A stretch of 64,000 nt of DNA from Streptomyces sp. BK239. Lineage in GTDB: Bacteria > Actinomycetota > Actinomycetes > Streptomycetales > Streptomycetaceae. Both the position numbers and the translations under genes were made by a program. Below are positions 31,790-40,151 of this stretch, piece by piece. The DNA is taken from the NCBI RefSeq assembly GCF_004217285.1, contig NZ_SHKS01000001.1, positions 124,001-188,000 on the forward strand, in the 5' to 3' direction. Position 1 is the first letter of the stretch. Every line of letters begins with the position of its first letter. Under the pieces are notes generated by a model, which was not told the origin of the DNA, did no database searches, and worked only from the letters and a program-made list of their open reading frames with translations.

Positions 31790-33151
31790 GTGAGCGGTAT
31801 GGACGACGGGGCGAGGCACGCGGGGGCGAGCGGCGACGGCCGCGCGCATGACACTGAACGGGCTGCGGTCGGGCCCGGCGAGGGCTTCCGCGCGGTGCCG
31901 GGCACCGACGGCGGTGCGACCGGGGGAGGGCCAGGCGGAGCCCCCGCAGCCGGGCGTACGGCGGGGCACGGCGTCGTGGGCGCGAACCTGCTCGGCGTCC
32001 GCAGCCACAACACCGCGCTCGTGCTCGACCTGCTGCGCTGTGCCGGACCGGACGGCATCAGCCGGCTCGAACTCGCCGAGCGCACCGGGCTCACCCCGCA
32101 GGCCGTCAGCAAGATCACCGCGAGGCTGCGGGAGGAGGGGTTCGCCGCCGAGGCGGGCCGCCGGGCCTCCACGGGCGGCAAGCCGCGTACCGTCCTGCGG
32201 CTGGTGCCCGAGGCCGGGCACGCGGTCGGCGTCCATCTCGACCGTGACGAGCTGCGGGTGGTCCTCGCCGACCTCGACGGCGGGGTGGTGGGGGAGCGGT
32301 GCGTGCCGCTGGACCTGGGGGCGGGGGCGGAGGCCGTCGTGGGGGCGGTGGTCCGGGAGACGGAGTGCTTGGTGGGCGAGGCCCTCGGCGGTCCCGGCGC
32401 TCGTGCCGCCGCTCTCCTGGGCGTCGGCGGTCCGGGCGGTCGTGCCGCCGCTCCCCACGGCGTCGGCGGTCCGGGTGCTCGTGCCGCCGCTCTCCTCGGC
32501 GTCGGCGTCGCCCTGCCCGGCCCCCTCGACCACGTCCACGGCGTGCTGCACCGGGTCACCGGTTTCCCCGAGTGGGACGGCTTCCCGCTGCGGGACGCGC
32601 TCGCGCGGCGGCTCGGGACGCCGGTCGTCGTCGACAAGGACACCAACGCCGCCGCCCTCGCGCTCGCCGTGGGCGGTGAACGCGGCTCCTTCGCCTACCT
32701 CCACCTCGGCACGGGGCTCGGCGCCGGCCTGGTGATCGGCGGGAGCGTGCACCGGGGGGCGCGGACCGGGGCCGGCGAGTTCGGCCACCAGGTCGTCCAG
32801 CTGGACGGGCCGCCCTGCCCCTGCGGGAACCGGGGCTGCGTCGAAGCCCTGTGCCTCGCGGCCATCGCCCGGGGGGACGTGGCGGAGGCGGCCCGGGTGC
32901 TGGGGGTGGCCGCCGCGAACCTGGTCGGGCTTCTCGACATCGATCTCCTTCTGCTGGGCGGGCGGACGATCGCGGCCGCCCCGGACGCCTTCGTCCAGGG
33001 TGTCGCCGGGGTCCTCGCCGTCCACGCCGAGCGCGAGGGGGCCCCGATGCAGCGGGTGCCCGTGCGCCTCGCGCCGGGCGGGGCGCGCGGGGTGGCCGAG
33101 GGGGCGGCCCAACTGCTCCTCGCGCCGGTGTTCGGACGGGCGGGCGGCTGA
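31790..33151 (+). CDS. ROK-family transcriptional regulator (NagC/XylR-like) with internal repeats
   Basis: This 453-residue protein has an N-terminal winged helix (about 66-125, GVRSHNTALVLDLLRCAG, then ISRLELAERTGLTPQAVSKITARL). The sugar-kinase-like ROK domain follows. Normal ROK signs are VALPGPLD, VVDKDTNAAALA, YLHLGTGLGAGLVIGG, GEFGHQVV and the zinc motif CPCGNRGCVEAL. Residues 200-238 hold three tandem 13-residue repeats just before GVALPGPLD, where ROK proteins normally have one such strand. The first 60 residues are a low-complexity leader. It probably represses the divergent oxidoreductase in response to a sugar. Confidence 0.9.
   Translation: MSGMDDGARHAGASGDGRAHDTERAAVGPGEGFRAVPGTDGGATGGGPGGAPAAGRTAGHGVVGANLLGVRSHNTALVLDLLRCAGPDGISRLELAERTGLTPQAVSKITARLREEGFAAEAGRRASTGGKPRTVLRLVPEAGHAVGVHLDRDELRVVLADLDGGVVGERCVPLDLGAGAEAVVGAVVRETECLVGEALGGPGARAAALLGVGGPGGRAAAPHGVGGPGARAAALLGVGVALPGPLDHVHGVLHRVTGFPEWDGFPLRDALARRLGTPVVVDKDTNAAALALAVGGERGSFAYLHLGTGLGAGLVIGGSVHRGARTGAGEFGHQVVQLDGPPCPCGNRGCVEALCLAAIARGDVAEAARVLGVAAANLVGLLDIDLLLLGGRTIAAAPDAFVQGVAGVLAVHAEREGAPMQRVPVRLAPGGARGVAEGAAQLLLAPVFGRAGG
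32387..32503 (+). repeat. Three tandem 39-bp repeats inside the ROK gene
   Basis: The units at 32387-32425, 32426-32464 and 32465-32503 encode variants of GGPGARAAALLGV. Units 1 and 3 give identical peptides; unit 2 reads GGPGGRAAAPHGV. The frame is kept, and the expansion lies at the phosphate-loop side of the ROK domain. Confidence 0.93.
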
Positions 33152-33289
33152 GGGGACCGGCAGGAGCGGGGGCCCGGGCACCCCCGAGGGGACCCCCGAG
33201 CAGGCCGAGTCGGCCCGCCGAACGAGGGGACTTCGTACGGTCGCGCGGTGCGGCGCGGCTTCGCGACGCCTCCGCTCCGGCTAGGTCAT

Positions 33290-34255
33290 ATGTTCATGCG
33301 ACTGTGTACGCCCGTCTCCCTCCGCCTGGCCGCAGCCGCCGTTCTCGTACCGGTGTCCCTGCCCGCGTCCGTGTCCCTCCCCGAGCCCGCGTACGCCGCG
33401 CCGCCGGGTTCGTCCTGCGCCGGGGCGGACGCGGGCGCCTTCCCGCTCACCAGCCGCATCCACGGCGGCCCCGCCTCCTACCGGGCCGGCGGCGGATACG
33501 GCGTCTGGTATCTCGACCTCACCAACACCACCGGCCGGACCTGCACCGGCGTCCACCCCGTCGTCGTCCTCGTCGACTCGGCGCGGGCGCTGAAGCCGTC
33601 GCAGCCCCAACTGGAGTTCTACGCCGACGGCCGGCCGCGTCCCGTCCGCTTCGAGACCACCGACGAGGACGAACTCGTCGGCGCCCTCATGGACCCGCCC
33701 GCCGACCCCGGCGAAAGCGAAGCCGGCGACCCCGACGCCGACCCCGCCACCCCTTTCCCCGGCTTCACCGTCGCCCCCGGCAAGCCCCTCACCGTCAAGC
33801 TGCGCCTGTCCTTCACCTCGGACGCCGTGCCCGACACGGTCACCCTGAACGCGGCGGTCGTCCAGCGGCACGGTGACGACGGCGAGTGGATCGGGCAGTC
33901 GAACGACTACCGCTTCACCGTCGACGCCGAGCCCCGCCGCCCGGCCCCGGCGACCAGCGCCCCGGCGACCAGCGCCCCCGCGACCACGGCCCCCGAGCCC
34001 ACCGGCCCCGGGGCCACCGCCCCCGGCCGCACGCCGACCGGCACCGCCGACACCACGGTCCCCACCGGACACCCCACCGGCACCGCCCCCGCCGACCCGG
34101 AGCCGTCCCCCTCGCCCAGCGGGACGCCCTCCTTCGCCGACGAGGCCGAGGAACTCGCCCTCACCGGCCTCGCCTCCCCGGCCGGCGTTCTCACCGTCAC
34201 CGTCTGCCTCGTCGCGGCCGGCGCGGCCCTCGTGCAGGCCCGCCGGCGGCGCTGA
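33290..34255 (+). CDS. Secreted cell-wall protein with LAxTG sorting signal
   Basis: This 321-residue protein has a signal peptide (hydrophobic residues 9-27, cut near AYAAP). A beta-rich extracellular domain (about 40-220) contains two cysteines (CAGADAG and RTCTGVHP) that may pair. A Pro/Thr-rich wall-spanning stalk includes three APATS-type repeats encoded by 15-bp units. The sorting signal LALTG is followed by a hydrophobic helix and an RRRR tail. It should be anchored by a class E sortase such as the one at 26007. ATG 33290 or 33296. The function on the surface is unknown. Confidence 0.85.
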   Translation: MFMRLCTPVSLRLAAAAVLVPVSLPASVSLPEPAYAAPPGSSCAGADAGAFPLTSRIHGGPASYRAGGGYGVWYLDLTNTTGRTCTGVHPVVVLVDSARALKPSQPQLEFYADGRPRPVRFETTDEDELVGALMDPPADPGESEAGDPDADPATPFPGFTVAPGKPLTVKLRLSFTSDAVPDTVTLNAAVVQRHGDDGEWIGQSNDYRFTVDAEPRRPAPATSAPATSAPATTAPEPTGPGATAPGRTPTGTADTTVPTGHPTGTAPADPEPSPSPSGTPSFADEAEELALTGLASPAGVLTVTVCLVAAGAALVQARRRR

Positions 34256-34387
34256 CAAACCGCGTCCGTGGGTACAGGCGGACCGACAGGGTCCGGATCA
34301 CCCGGCGCTGACTAGGCTGGGGGCGTCGGCACGCCGTGGTTCCGGCGCCCCCGCCCCTGCCCGTACGCACGCCAGGAGACGCACCAC

Positions 34388-35167
34388 ATGGCAGACCGCA
34401 AGCCCATACAGTCGTGGCTCACCGACATGGACGGGGTGCTCATCCACGAGGGCGTCCCGATCCCCGGCGCCGACTCCTTCCTGAAGAAGCTGCGCGAGTC
34501 GGGCAAGCCGTTCCTCGTGCTGACCAACAACTCGATCTACACCCCGCGCGACCTGCACGCCCGGCTGCGCCGCATGGGCCTGGACGTGCCGATCGAGAAC
34601 ATATGGACGTCGGCGCTGGCCACCGCCCAGTTCCTGGACGACCAGCGGCCCGACGGGTCGGCGTACGTCATCGGCGAGGCCGGTCTGACCACGGCGCTGC
34701 ACGACATCGGCTACATCCTCACCGACCACGAGCCCGACTACGTCGTCCTCGGCGAGACCCGCACCTACTCCTTCGAGGCGATGACCAAGGCCGTACGGCT
34801 GATCAACGACGGCGCCCGTTTCATCTGCACCAACCCGGACGAGACCGGCCCCTCCACCGAGGGCCCGCTGCCCGCCACCGGCGCCGTCGCCGCGCTGATC
34901 ACCAAGGCGACCGGCAAGAAGCCGTACTTCGCGGGCAAGCCCAACCCGCTGATGATGCGCACCGGGCTCAACGCCATCGGCGCGCACTCCGAGACCAGCG
35001 CGATGATCGGCGACCGCATGGACACCGACGTGCTGGCCGGCATGGAGGCCGGGATGCAGACGTTCCTGGTGCTCACCGGGCTGACCCGGCCCGACCAGGT
35101 CGAGGGCTTCCCGTACCGCCCGTCACAGGTCGTCGACTCCATCGCGGACCTGGTCGACCGGATCTGA
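34388..35167 (+). CDS. HAD-IIA family phosphatase (NagD-like)
   Basis: This 259-residue HAD hydrolase has motif I DMDGVLIHEG (nucleophile Asp), motif II LTNNS, the class IIA cap domain between, motif III Lys in FAGKPNP and motif IV IGDRMDTDVLAG. All catalytic residues are present. NagD-like proteins dephosphorylate nucleotides and sugar phosphates; a precise substrate cannot be assigned. The start at 34388 follows GCCAGGAGA. It stands between a wall protein and a sortase-linked secreted protein without obvious functional tie. Confidence 0.93.
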   Translation: MADRKPIQSWLTDMDGVLIHEGVPIPGADSFLKKLRESGKPFLVLTNNSIYTPRDLHARLRRMGLDVPIENIWTSALATAQFLDDQRPDGSAYVIGEAGLTTALHDIGYILTDHEPDYVVLGETRTYSFEAMTKAVRLINDGARFICTNPDETGPSTEGPLPATGAVAALITKATGKKPYFAGKPNPLMMRTGLNAIGAHSETSAMIGDRMDTDVLAGMEAGMQTFLVLTGLTRPDQVEGFPYRPSQVVDSIADLVDRI

Positions 35168-35300
35168 CCCGGACGGCGACTCGTCCCGGCCCTCGTCACT
35201 CCCACGACACCCCACTCACCCGATCGGCGTACCCGCACCCCCGCTGGAGGTGCGGTGACCGGCGCCCGGGAGGAGCCTCCAGGTAGCTGGGAGGTTCACG

Positions 35301-35927
35301 ATGAGTTCACTGAAAGTCGCTCTCTGTGCGGGAGCCGCCGCCCTCACCGCGGCACTCGGTCCGACGGCCCACGCGGCGGACGGGGAGGGCGGAAGAGAAG
35401 GCGTCTCGGTGACGCCCTCGACGCCCTCCCTGGGCTCCGAGGTCTCGTTGGAGGTGAGCGGCTGCCGTGGGACGACCGGCACCGCGGTCTCGGCCGCCTT
35501 CGTCTCTGCGGCCCGGCTCGTCGGCTCGGACGGCAGCGTCCTGGCCGGCGAGACCCGGATCCGCACCTCACTGCGCACCGGTTCCTACGGTGTGACGATC
35601 ACCTGCGCCGACTTCCGGCTCGAGAAGAAGATCCTGATCGTCGCAGGGCCGGCCGGCCGCACGGAGAACGGGCAGTCCGAGGACGACGACACCGACGGCG
35701 GCGCGTCCGACGAGACGGAGTCCGACGACACCACCGCCTCCGCCCCGGCCTCCCCCGTCGCCCCCGTCCTCGCGGGCGGCGGCGGCGCGGCTCCGCTCGC
35801 GTCCGCCGACGGGGGCCGCGTCCAGGGCCCCGGCGCCGCCCACGCCGTCACCGGCCTGGTCCTGGCGGGCGCTGCCACCGTCGCCGTGGCGCTGCGCACC
35901 GTACGGCGGCGCAGCGGAGCGGGATGA
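35301..35927 (+). CDS. Secreted protein with degenerate sorting signal, partner of class F sortase
   Basis: This 208-residue protein has a signal peptide (VALCAGAAALTAALG, cut after AHA). A small beta-rich domain follows, with two cysteines (SGCRGTTG and TCADFRL), then an acidic Ser/Asp-rich linker. The C-terminal segment is a hydrophobic helix followed by RTVRRRS. Just before that helix stands HAVTG, which looks like the LAxTG signal with His for Leu. The ATG (35301) lies behind GGAGG. Its stop overlaps the sortase F start by four bases, so the two are made together and the protein is a candidate substrate. The function is otherwise unknown. Confidence 0.75.
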   Translation: MSSLKVALCAGAAALTAALGPTAHAADGEGGREGVSVTPSTPSLGSEVSLEVSGCRGTTGTAVSAAFVSAARLVGSDGSVLAGETRIRTSLRTGSYGVTITCADFRLEKKILIVAGPAGRTENGQSEDDDTDGGASDETESDDTTASAPASPVAPVLAGGGGAAPLASADGGRVQGPGAAHAVTGLVLAGAATVAVALRTVRRRSGAG

Positions 35928-36589
35928 CGGCGGCCGGCCGGGAGCGTTCCTCCGGGCGTCTGCTCACCGCGCTGGCCTGGATGGTGCTGCTGCTCGGGCT
36001 GTGGCTGTGGGGGCGTGAGGCGACCGGGGTGCGGCCCGGGGCGTCCACCGCCGCCACCGGGGACGTGACCGGTGTGGGCCGCCCGGCCGGCATGCCGCTG
36101 CCCCCCGCCGCCGAGCCGCTGCGGGGCGCGCTGCCGCGGCGGGTGGACATCCCGGAGCTCGGGGTGCAGGCCCCCGTGGTCGCCCGCGGCCTGGACGCGC
36201 GCGGCGCGATCGACCCGCCGCCCTACGACCAGGCGGGCGTCGTCGGCTGGTACGCGGCCGGCGTGCGGCCCGGCGCCGTCGGTACCGCGCTGATGGTCGG
36301 GCACGTCGACACCGAGACCCGGCCGGCCGTGTTCTACAAGCTGAGCACGCTGAAGGCCGGCGGGACGATCCGCGTCGCCCGTGACGACGGCAAGACGGCC
36401 GAGTTCACGGTGGACGACGTCGCCGTCGTCCCGCGCGTGGGCTTCGACGCCCACCGGGCCTACGGCGTGCGCGAGCCGGGCCGCGCCGAGCTGCGGTTGA
36501 TCACCTGCGGTGGCGCCTTCGACCGGGTGAGCCGCAGCTACACGGCCAACGTGATCGTGTCGGCGTACCTCACGGGCACGCGGGCCTGA
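35924..36589 (+). CDS. Class F sortase
   Basis: This 221-residue transpeptidase has one N-terminal membrane helix (about 14-31, LLTALAWMVLLLGLWLWG) and a short linker. Its barrel carries the catalytic His in VGHVDTETRPAVFY, Cys in LRLITCGGAFD and Arg in DRVSRSY. Class F enzymes are small, actinobacterial, and mostly uncharacterised. It is translationally coupled to the secreted protein upstream through an ATGA overlap. A terminator and a tRNA gene follow. Confidence 0.9.
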   Translation: MTAAGRERSSGRLLTALAWMVLLLGLWLWGREATGVRPGASTAATGDVTGVGRPAGMPLPPAAEPLRGALPRRVDIPELGVQAPVVARGLDARGAIDPPPYDQAGVVGWYAAGVRPGAVGTALMVGHVDTETRPAVFYKLSTLKAGGTIRVARDDGKTAEFTVDDVAVVPRVGFDAHRAYGVREPGRAELRLITCGGAFDRVSRSYTANVIVSAYLTGTRA

Positions 36590-36619
36590 CGCGGCGGATA
36601 CGGTCGGAGGCGCAGCGAA

Positions 36620-36645
36620 AAGCCCCCCGCTTGCGCGAGGGGCTT
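36620..36645. terminator. Hairpin between sortase F and tRNA-Lys copy 1
   Basis: AAGCCCC (36620-36626) pairs with GGGGCTT (36639-36645), with C/G-rich inner bases also able to pair. It can end both the sortase transcript and the minus-strand tRNA transcript. Confidence 0.7.
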
Positions 36646-36653
36646 CCGTGTCG

Positions 36654-36727
36654 TGCGCCGCCAGGGACTCGAACCCCGGACCCGCTGATTAAGAGTCAGC
36701 TGCTCTAACCAACTGAGCTAGCGGCGC
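36654..36727 (-). tRNA. tRNA-Lys(CTT), copy 1
   Basis: This is a 74-nt cloverleaf read on the minus strand. The acceptor stem is GCGCCGC/GCGGCGC with discriminator A. The D-arm is AGCTCAGTTGGTTAGAGC. The anticodon stem GCTGA/TCAGC holds the loop CTCTTAA with anticodon CTT. The T-arm is GGGTTCGAGTCCC-like. CCA is not encoded. It is identical in all 74 bases to the genes at 41891 and 51771. Confidence 0.97.
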
Positions 36728-36907
36728 CTGCTGACGTCGACAACTCTACAGGACGTACGACGGTGCTCCCGACCACGTCCGCCCGGCCGCCCACGGGGAC
36801 CGCGTACGCCATTCGGACCGTCAGCGGGCGCGGTCGATGGACAGTTGGGAAAGACTGGCGAACGTGCACATCGCGGACATTTCCATCTGGAGTATGAGGG
36901 GAAGCGC

Positions 36908-38257
36908 ATGGAGACTCCGGTGTTCGAGGAGGTCGATCCCGCGAGCGACTGCGACTGCCCCGGATGCGTCCACCAGCGGCGGCTGAGCGCGCGCCCCCCG
37001 TCCGCCGGGTTCGCCGGCCGTCCGGCCGCCCGGCGCGCGGTCGTCGTCGCGACCGCCGCCTCGGCGGCGCTCGGCGCGGGGCATGTCGCCCCCGCGCTCG
37101 CCGCACCGCACGCGCCCGGCCGGCCGGGCGTCCCCGTGGAGGACGAGCCGCAGACCCCGCAGGGCCACAAGGCGCCGCTGCACGGGCCGGGCGGCAAGCC
37201 GGCGCTGCCGGCGGACACCGTGAAGACGCCGGCGACGACCCGGGCGGAGATCATCCGGCGGGCCCAGACCTGGGTCACGGCGCAGGTGCCGTACAGCATG
37301 AGCGCCTTCTGGCCCGACGGGTACCGGCAGGACTGCTCGGGCTATGTGTCGATGGCCTGGGGGCTCCCCGGCAACGAGTGGACGGGCAGCCTCCACCAGT
37401 TCGCGACGCGGATCACGAAGGCGGAGCTCCAGCCCGGCGACATACTGCTCTTCCACAACCCCGACAACCCGGAGAACGGCTCGCACGTGATCCTCTTCGG
37501 CGGCTGGACGGACAGCACCCGCACCTACTACGTCGCCTACGAGCAGACCCGCCCGCACGCCCGCCGACTGGCGACCCCCTACGCCTACTGGTCCAACTCC
37601 GACCGCTACGTCCCCTACCGCTACAAGGGCCTCACCTCGGGCACGGCGGCGCAGGAGACGGGCAAGGCCCCGGTGAGCGTGGGCGCGGGCGCGCAGTACC
37701 AGGGCTCCGCGCCCGCGTACCCGGGGCACGGCTACTTCGGGCCGGGCGCGAACAACCCGTTCGTGACACTGCTCGGCCAGCTCCTCGTCGAGCGCGGCGC
37801 CGACCACTTCTACGCCTCGGGGCCGGGTCCGCGCTGGTCGGAGGCCGACCGCAGGGCCACCCAGGCGTTCCAGCTCGCCCAGGGCTGGAGCGGCGCGAAC
37901 GCCGACGGGGTGCCCGGCCCGAGCACCTGGCGGCTGCTGGCCACCGGCGCGGGCAGGGACATCCCGATCGGCTCGCCGGGACCGCCCGCCCCGCCGACGG
38001 CCCCCGCCGCCGCACGCGCCCCCGCCTATCCGGGCCGGGGCGTGTTCCGGCCGGGGGCCGCCGGCGCGCATGTCACCCAGCTGGGCCGGCAGCTCGTGAA
38101 GAAGGGGTTCGGCCGGTTCTACGCGAAGGGACCCGGCCCGCGCTGGGGCGAGGCGGACCGGCGTGCCGTCGAGGCCTTCCAGCGCGCCCAGGGCTGGCGT
38201 GGCGGCGCGGCGGACGGCTACCCCGGGCCGGAGACCTGGCGGAGGCTCTTCTCTTAG
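36908..38257 (+). CDS. Exported NlpC/P60-like hydrolase with two peptidoglycan-binding repeats
   Basis: This 449-residue secreted protein starts METPVFEEVDPASDCDCPGC. It has a Tat/Sec-like export region near residues 38-65 (RRAVVVATAASAALGAGHV, then LAAP). A papain-like amidase region follows (about 110-240), with the catalytic Cys in QDCSGYVSMAWGLPG and His in ENGSHVILFGGW. Two homologous peptidoglycan-binding segments of about 75 residues follow, each with PGxGxFxPGA and ADRRAxxAFQxAQGW. It probably cuts or remodels cell wall. ATG 36908 follows GAGGGGAAG. The family call is firm in general; the exact bond cleaved is unknown. Confidence 0.85.
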   Translation: METPVFEEVDPASDCDCPGCVHQRRLSARPPSAGFAGRPAARRAVVVATAASAALGAGHVAPALAAPHAPGRPGVPVEDEPQTPQGHKAPLHGPGGKPALPADTVKTPATTRAEIIRRAQTWVTAQVPYSMSAFWPDGYRQDCSGYVSMAWGLPGNEWTGSLHQFATRITKAELQPGDILLFHNPDNPENGSHVILFGGWTDSTRTYYVAYEQTRPHARRLATPYAYWSNSDRYVPYRYKGLTSGTAAQETGKAPVSVGAGAQYQGSAPAYPGHGYFGPGANNPFVTLLGQLLVERGADHFYASGPGPRWSEADRRATQAFQLAQGWSGANADGVPGPSTWRLLATGAGRDIPIGSPGPPAPPTAPAAARAPAYPGRGVFRPGAAGAHVTQLGRQLVKKGFGRFYAKGPGPRWGEADRRAVEAFQRAQGWRGGAADGYPGPETWRRLFS

Positions 38258-38381
38258 GCGGACCCGCGGGGCGGGCTCGTGCGCGGGGCCCGCCGGCGGG
38301 CCCCGACGCGGGCTCACAGGCGGAGCCCACAGGCATCCCTTCACTGTCATGACGTATCTGGCGCGGAGGCTGGAGGCACGC

Positions 38382-39530
38382 ATGAGCACGACCGACACGA
38401 CCACTCCCCAGACGCCCGAGCCCGAGGGGCCCACCCCCCGGCCCGTCCGGCTGATCCACAACGAGGCGACCACCGAGATCCCCGTCCACCTGCTGTTCCG
38501 CGACGAGCCCTCGCCGCGGCCGGTGCCCCTCGGGCCCGCCGTCGTCGGCAGCCGGGCCGGCACCGGCGAACAGCCGCGGCTGCGGGGGACGGGGGAGCAG
38601 CCGAGGTTCCGCAGGCCGGCGCCGGCGCGGGAGCGGCCCCTCGCGGAGGTCGACCCCGACCTCGTCGAGCGGCCCGCCCGGGTGCTGCCCGGGGCGGCGG
38701 GCGTGGCCGCCGGCGCCTGCGGCGCGGTCGGCTGTGTGGCCGCCTCGTGGTGGGCGGGGGTCCTGCCGCCGGTGGTGGTGGAGGCGCTGCGGCTGCCCGG
38801 GTACGCGGGGGCCGGACTGGGCCCCGCGCAGTGGGCGGCGTACGCGGGGGCGGGCGCCCTCGGCCTCTTCGGGTTCGGCGGGCTGGCCCGCGGACAAACC
38901 GGGCGGGCCTGGACGCTGGGCCTGTTCGGCCGCTACCGGGGGACGGTCCGGCGGACCGGGCTGCTGTGGGTGAACCCGCTGCTGCTGCGCCGCCGGGTCG
39001 ACGTGCGGCTGCGGCACTGGCGCAGCGAGCCGATGCCGGCCGCCGACGGCAACGGGGTGGCGTTGCGGGTGGTGGCGCTCGTGGTGTGGCGGGTGCGGGA
39101 CACCGCGCGGGCGACGCTGGGCGTGGAGGACCACGAGACGTATCTGCGCGAGTGCGTGGAGGCGGCGATCGCCCGGATCCCGGTGGAGACGCCGGGTTCG
39201 GGGCGGGGGTCGGTGGAGGCGGCCGGGGAGGCGCTGACCCGGCGGGTGGCGCGGGACGCGGGCGCGATCGGCCTGGAGGTGTTCTCGGTGCAGCCGGTCA
39301 GGGTGGAGTACGCCCCGGAGGTCGCCGCCGCGATGAACCGCCGCCGGATCGCCGCGCTCGACGCCCAGCACCGGGCGACCGTGTTGACCTCGGTCGTCGA
39401 CTCGGTGGAGGACACCGTGACCCGGCTGACCATGCGGGGGCTGGTGGAGCTCGACGACTACGAGCGCAAGGCGCTGGTGAAGGACCTGACGGTGGCGTTC
39501 TGCGCGGGCCGGGGGGAGCAGTCGCCCTGA
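38382..39530 (+). CDS. SPFH/Band-7 domain membrane protein
   Basis: This 382-residue protein has an acidic/Pro-rich N-tail (about 1-115), two membrane segments (about 115-135, AGVAAGACGAVGCVAASWWAGV, and 160-178, YAGAGALGLFGFGGL) and then a prohibitin-type SPFH domain. In that domain RYRGTVRRTGLLWVNPLLLRRRVDVRLR, NGVALRVVALVVWRV and GAIGLEVFSVQPVRVEYAPEVAAAMNRRRIAALDAQHR are recognisable. Such proteins form membrane-bound ring scaffolds. ATG 38382 follows GGAGG. It is not obviously linked to its neighbours. Confidence 0.87.
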   Translation: MSTTDTTTPQTPEPEGPTPRPVRLIHNEATTEIPVHLLFRDEPSPRPVPLGPAVVGSRAGTGEQPRLRGTGEQPRFRRPAPARERPLAEVDPDLVERPARVLPGAAGVAAGACGAVGCVAASWWAGVLPPVVVEALRLPGYAGAGLGPAQWAAYAGAGALGLFGFGGLARGQTGRAWTLGLFGRYRGTVRRTGLLWVNPLLLRRRVDVRLRHWRSEPMPAADGNGVALRVVALVVWRVRDTARATLGVEDHETYLRECVEAAIARIPVETPGSGRGSVEAAGEALTRRVARDAGAIGLEVFSVQPVRVEYAPEVAAAMNRRRIAALDAQHRATVLTSVVDSVEDTVTRLTMRGLVELDDYERKALVKDLTVAFCAGRGEQSP

Positions 39531-39634
39531 CGGCGGAGGAACCCTGAGCCTCCCTTGAGCTGCCCCGGGCCCGCGCACGGGTACGTTCACCGCACGCCGG
39601 CACGACCGCCCGGCGCACGGATCCGGGGGAACTC

Positions 39635-40096
39635 ATGGAAGCATTCTTCTACGTCGTGCCGTCGCTCATGATCGCGGGCGTGCTCTTCGTCCTGCACCGC
39701 GCCCTACGCCGCACCCGGCAGGTGAACGCGGCCTGGAACAGCGGCGTCACGGCGGAGGGGCGCTGTCTGCGGACCTACACGCGCACCAGCGGCGGTGGCG
39801 ACAGCCCGGTGCGCACCACGCTGCACCACGTCCACGAGTTCACCGCGCGCGACGGCCGTTCCGTCCGCTTCGACGAGGGCGGCGGTCCGGGCACCACCCT
39901 CGAAGGCGACGTCGTCACCGTGTACTACGTGCCGGACCGGCCCGAGGGGGCGACGGCGCTCACCCCGCGACGCGGCGCGCTGATGGCCGGCGCCGGCTGC
40001 ATGACGGCCTTCTGCGCCGTGTTCATCGCCTTCTGCGTGGGCTTCATGGCGGTCGCGCACACGATGTTCTCCGTCGGCGGCGACCTGCTGCCCTGA
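39635..40096 (+). CDS. DUF3592 domain membrane protein
   Basis: This 153-residue protein has one N-terminal helix (YVVPSLMIAGVLFVL). A beta-rich DUF3592 core follows (about 35-110, VTAEGRCLRTYTRT, HEFTARDGRSVRF, VVTVYYVPDRPEGATAL), then one or two C-terminal helices with three cysteines (GCMTAFCAVFIAFCVGF). Function unknown. The start follows GGGGGAAC. It stands alone ahead of an acyl-CoA synthetase gene. Confidence 0.75.
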   Translation: MEAFFYVVPSLMIAGVLFVLHRALRRTRQVNAAWNSGVTAEGRCLRTYTRTSGGGDSPVRTTLHHVHEFTARDGRSVRFDEGGGPGTTLEGDVVTVYYVPDRPEGATALTPRRGALMAGAGCMTAFCAVFIAFCVGFMAVAHTMFSVGGDLLP

Positions 40097-40122
40097 CGAA
40101 GGCACCTGCCACTCTCCACATT

Positions 40123-40135
40123 TGACGAAACGTCA
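40123..40135. promoter_or_regulatory. Perfect 13-bp palindrome before the acyl-CoA synthetase gene
   Basis: TGACG-AAA-CGTCA (40123-40135) lies 16 bases before the chosen ATG at 40152. Its position, close to or over the transcription start, fits a TetR/FadR-type repressor operator. The protein that binds is not in the window as far as can be told. Confidence 0.5.
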
Positions 40136-40151
40136 GTTACCTTGCGCCTCC

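Noticed and set aside
36728..36907. A c-di-AMP (ydaO-type) riboswitch before the NlpC/P60-like gene
   Set aside because: Such switches often precede wall hydrolases in actinobacteria, but I could not see the conserved core motifs or pairing here.
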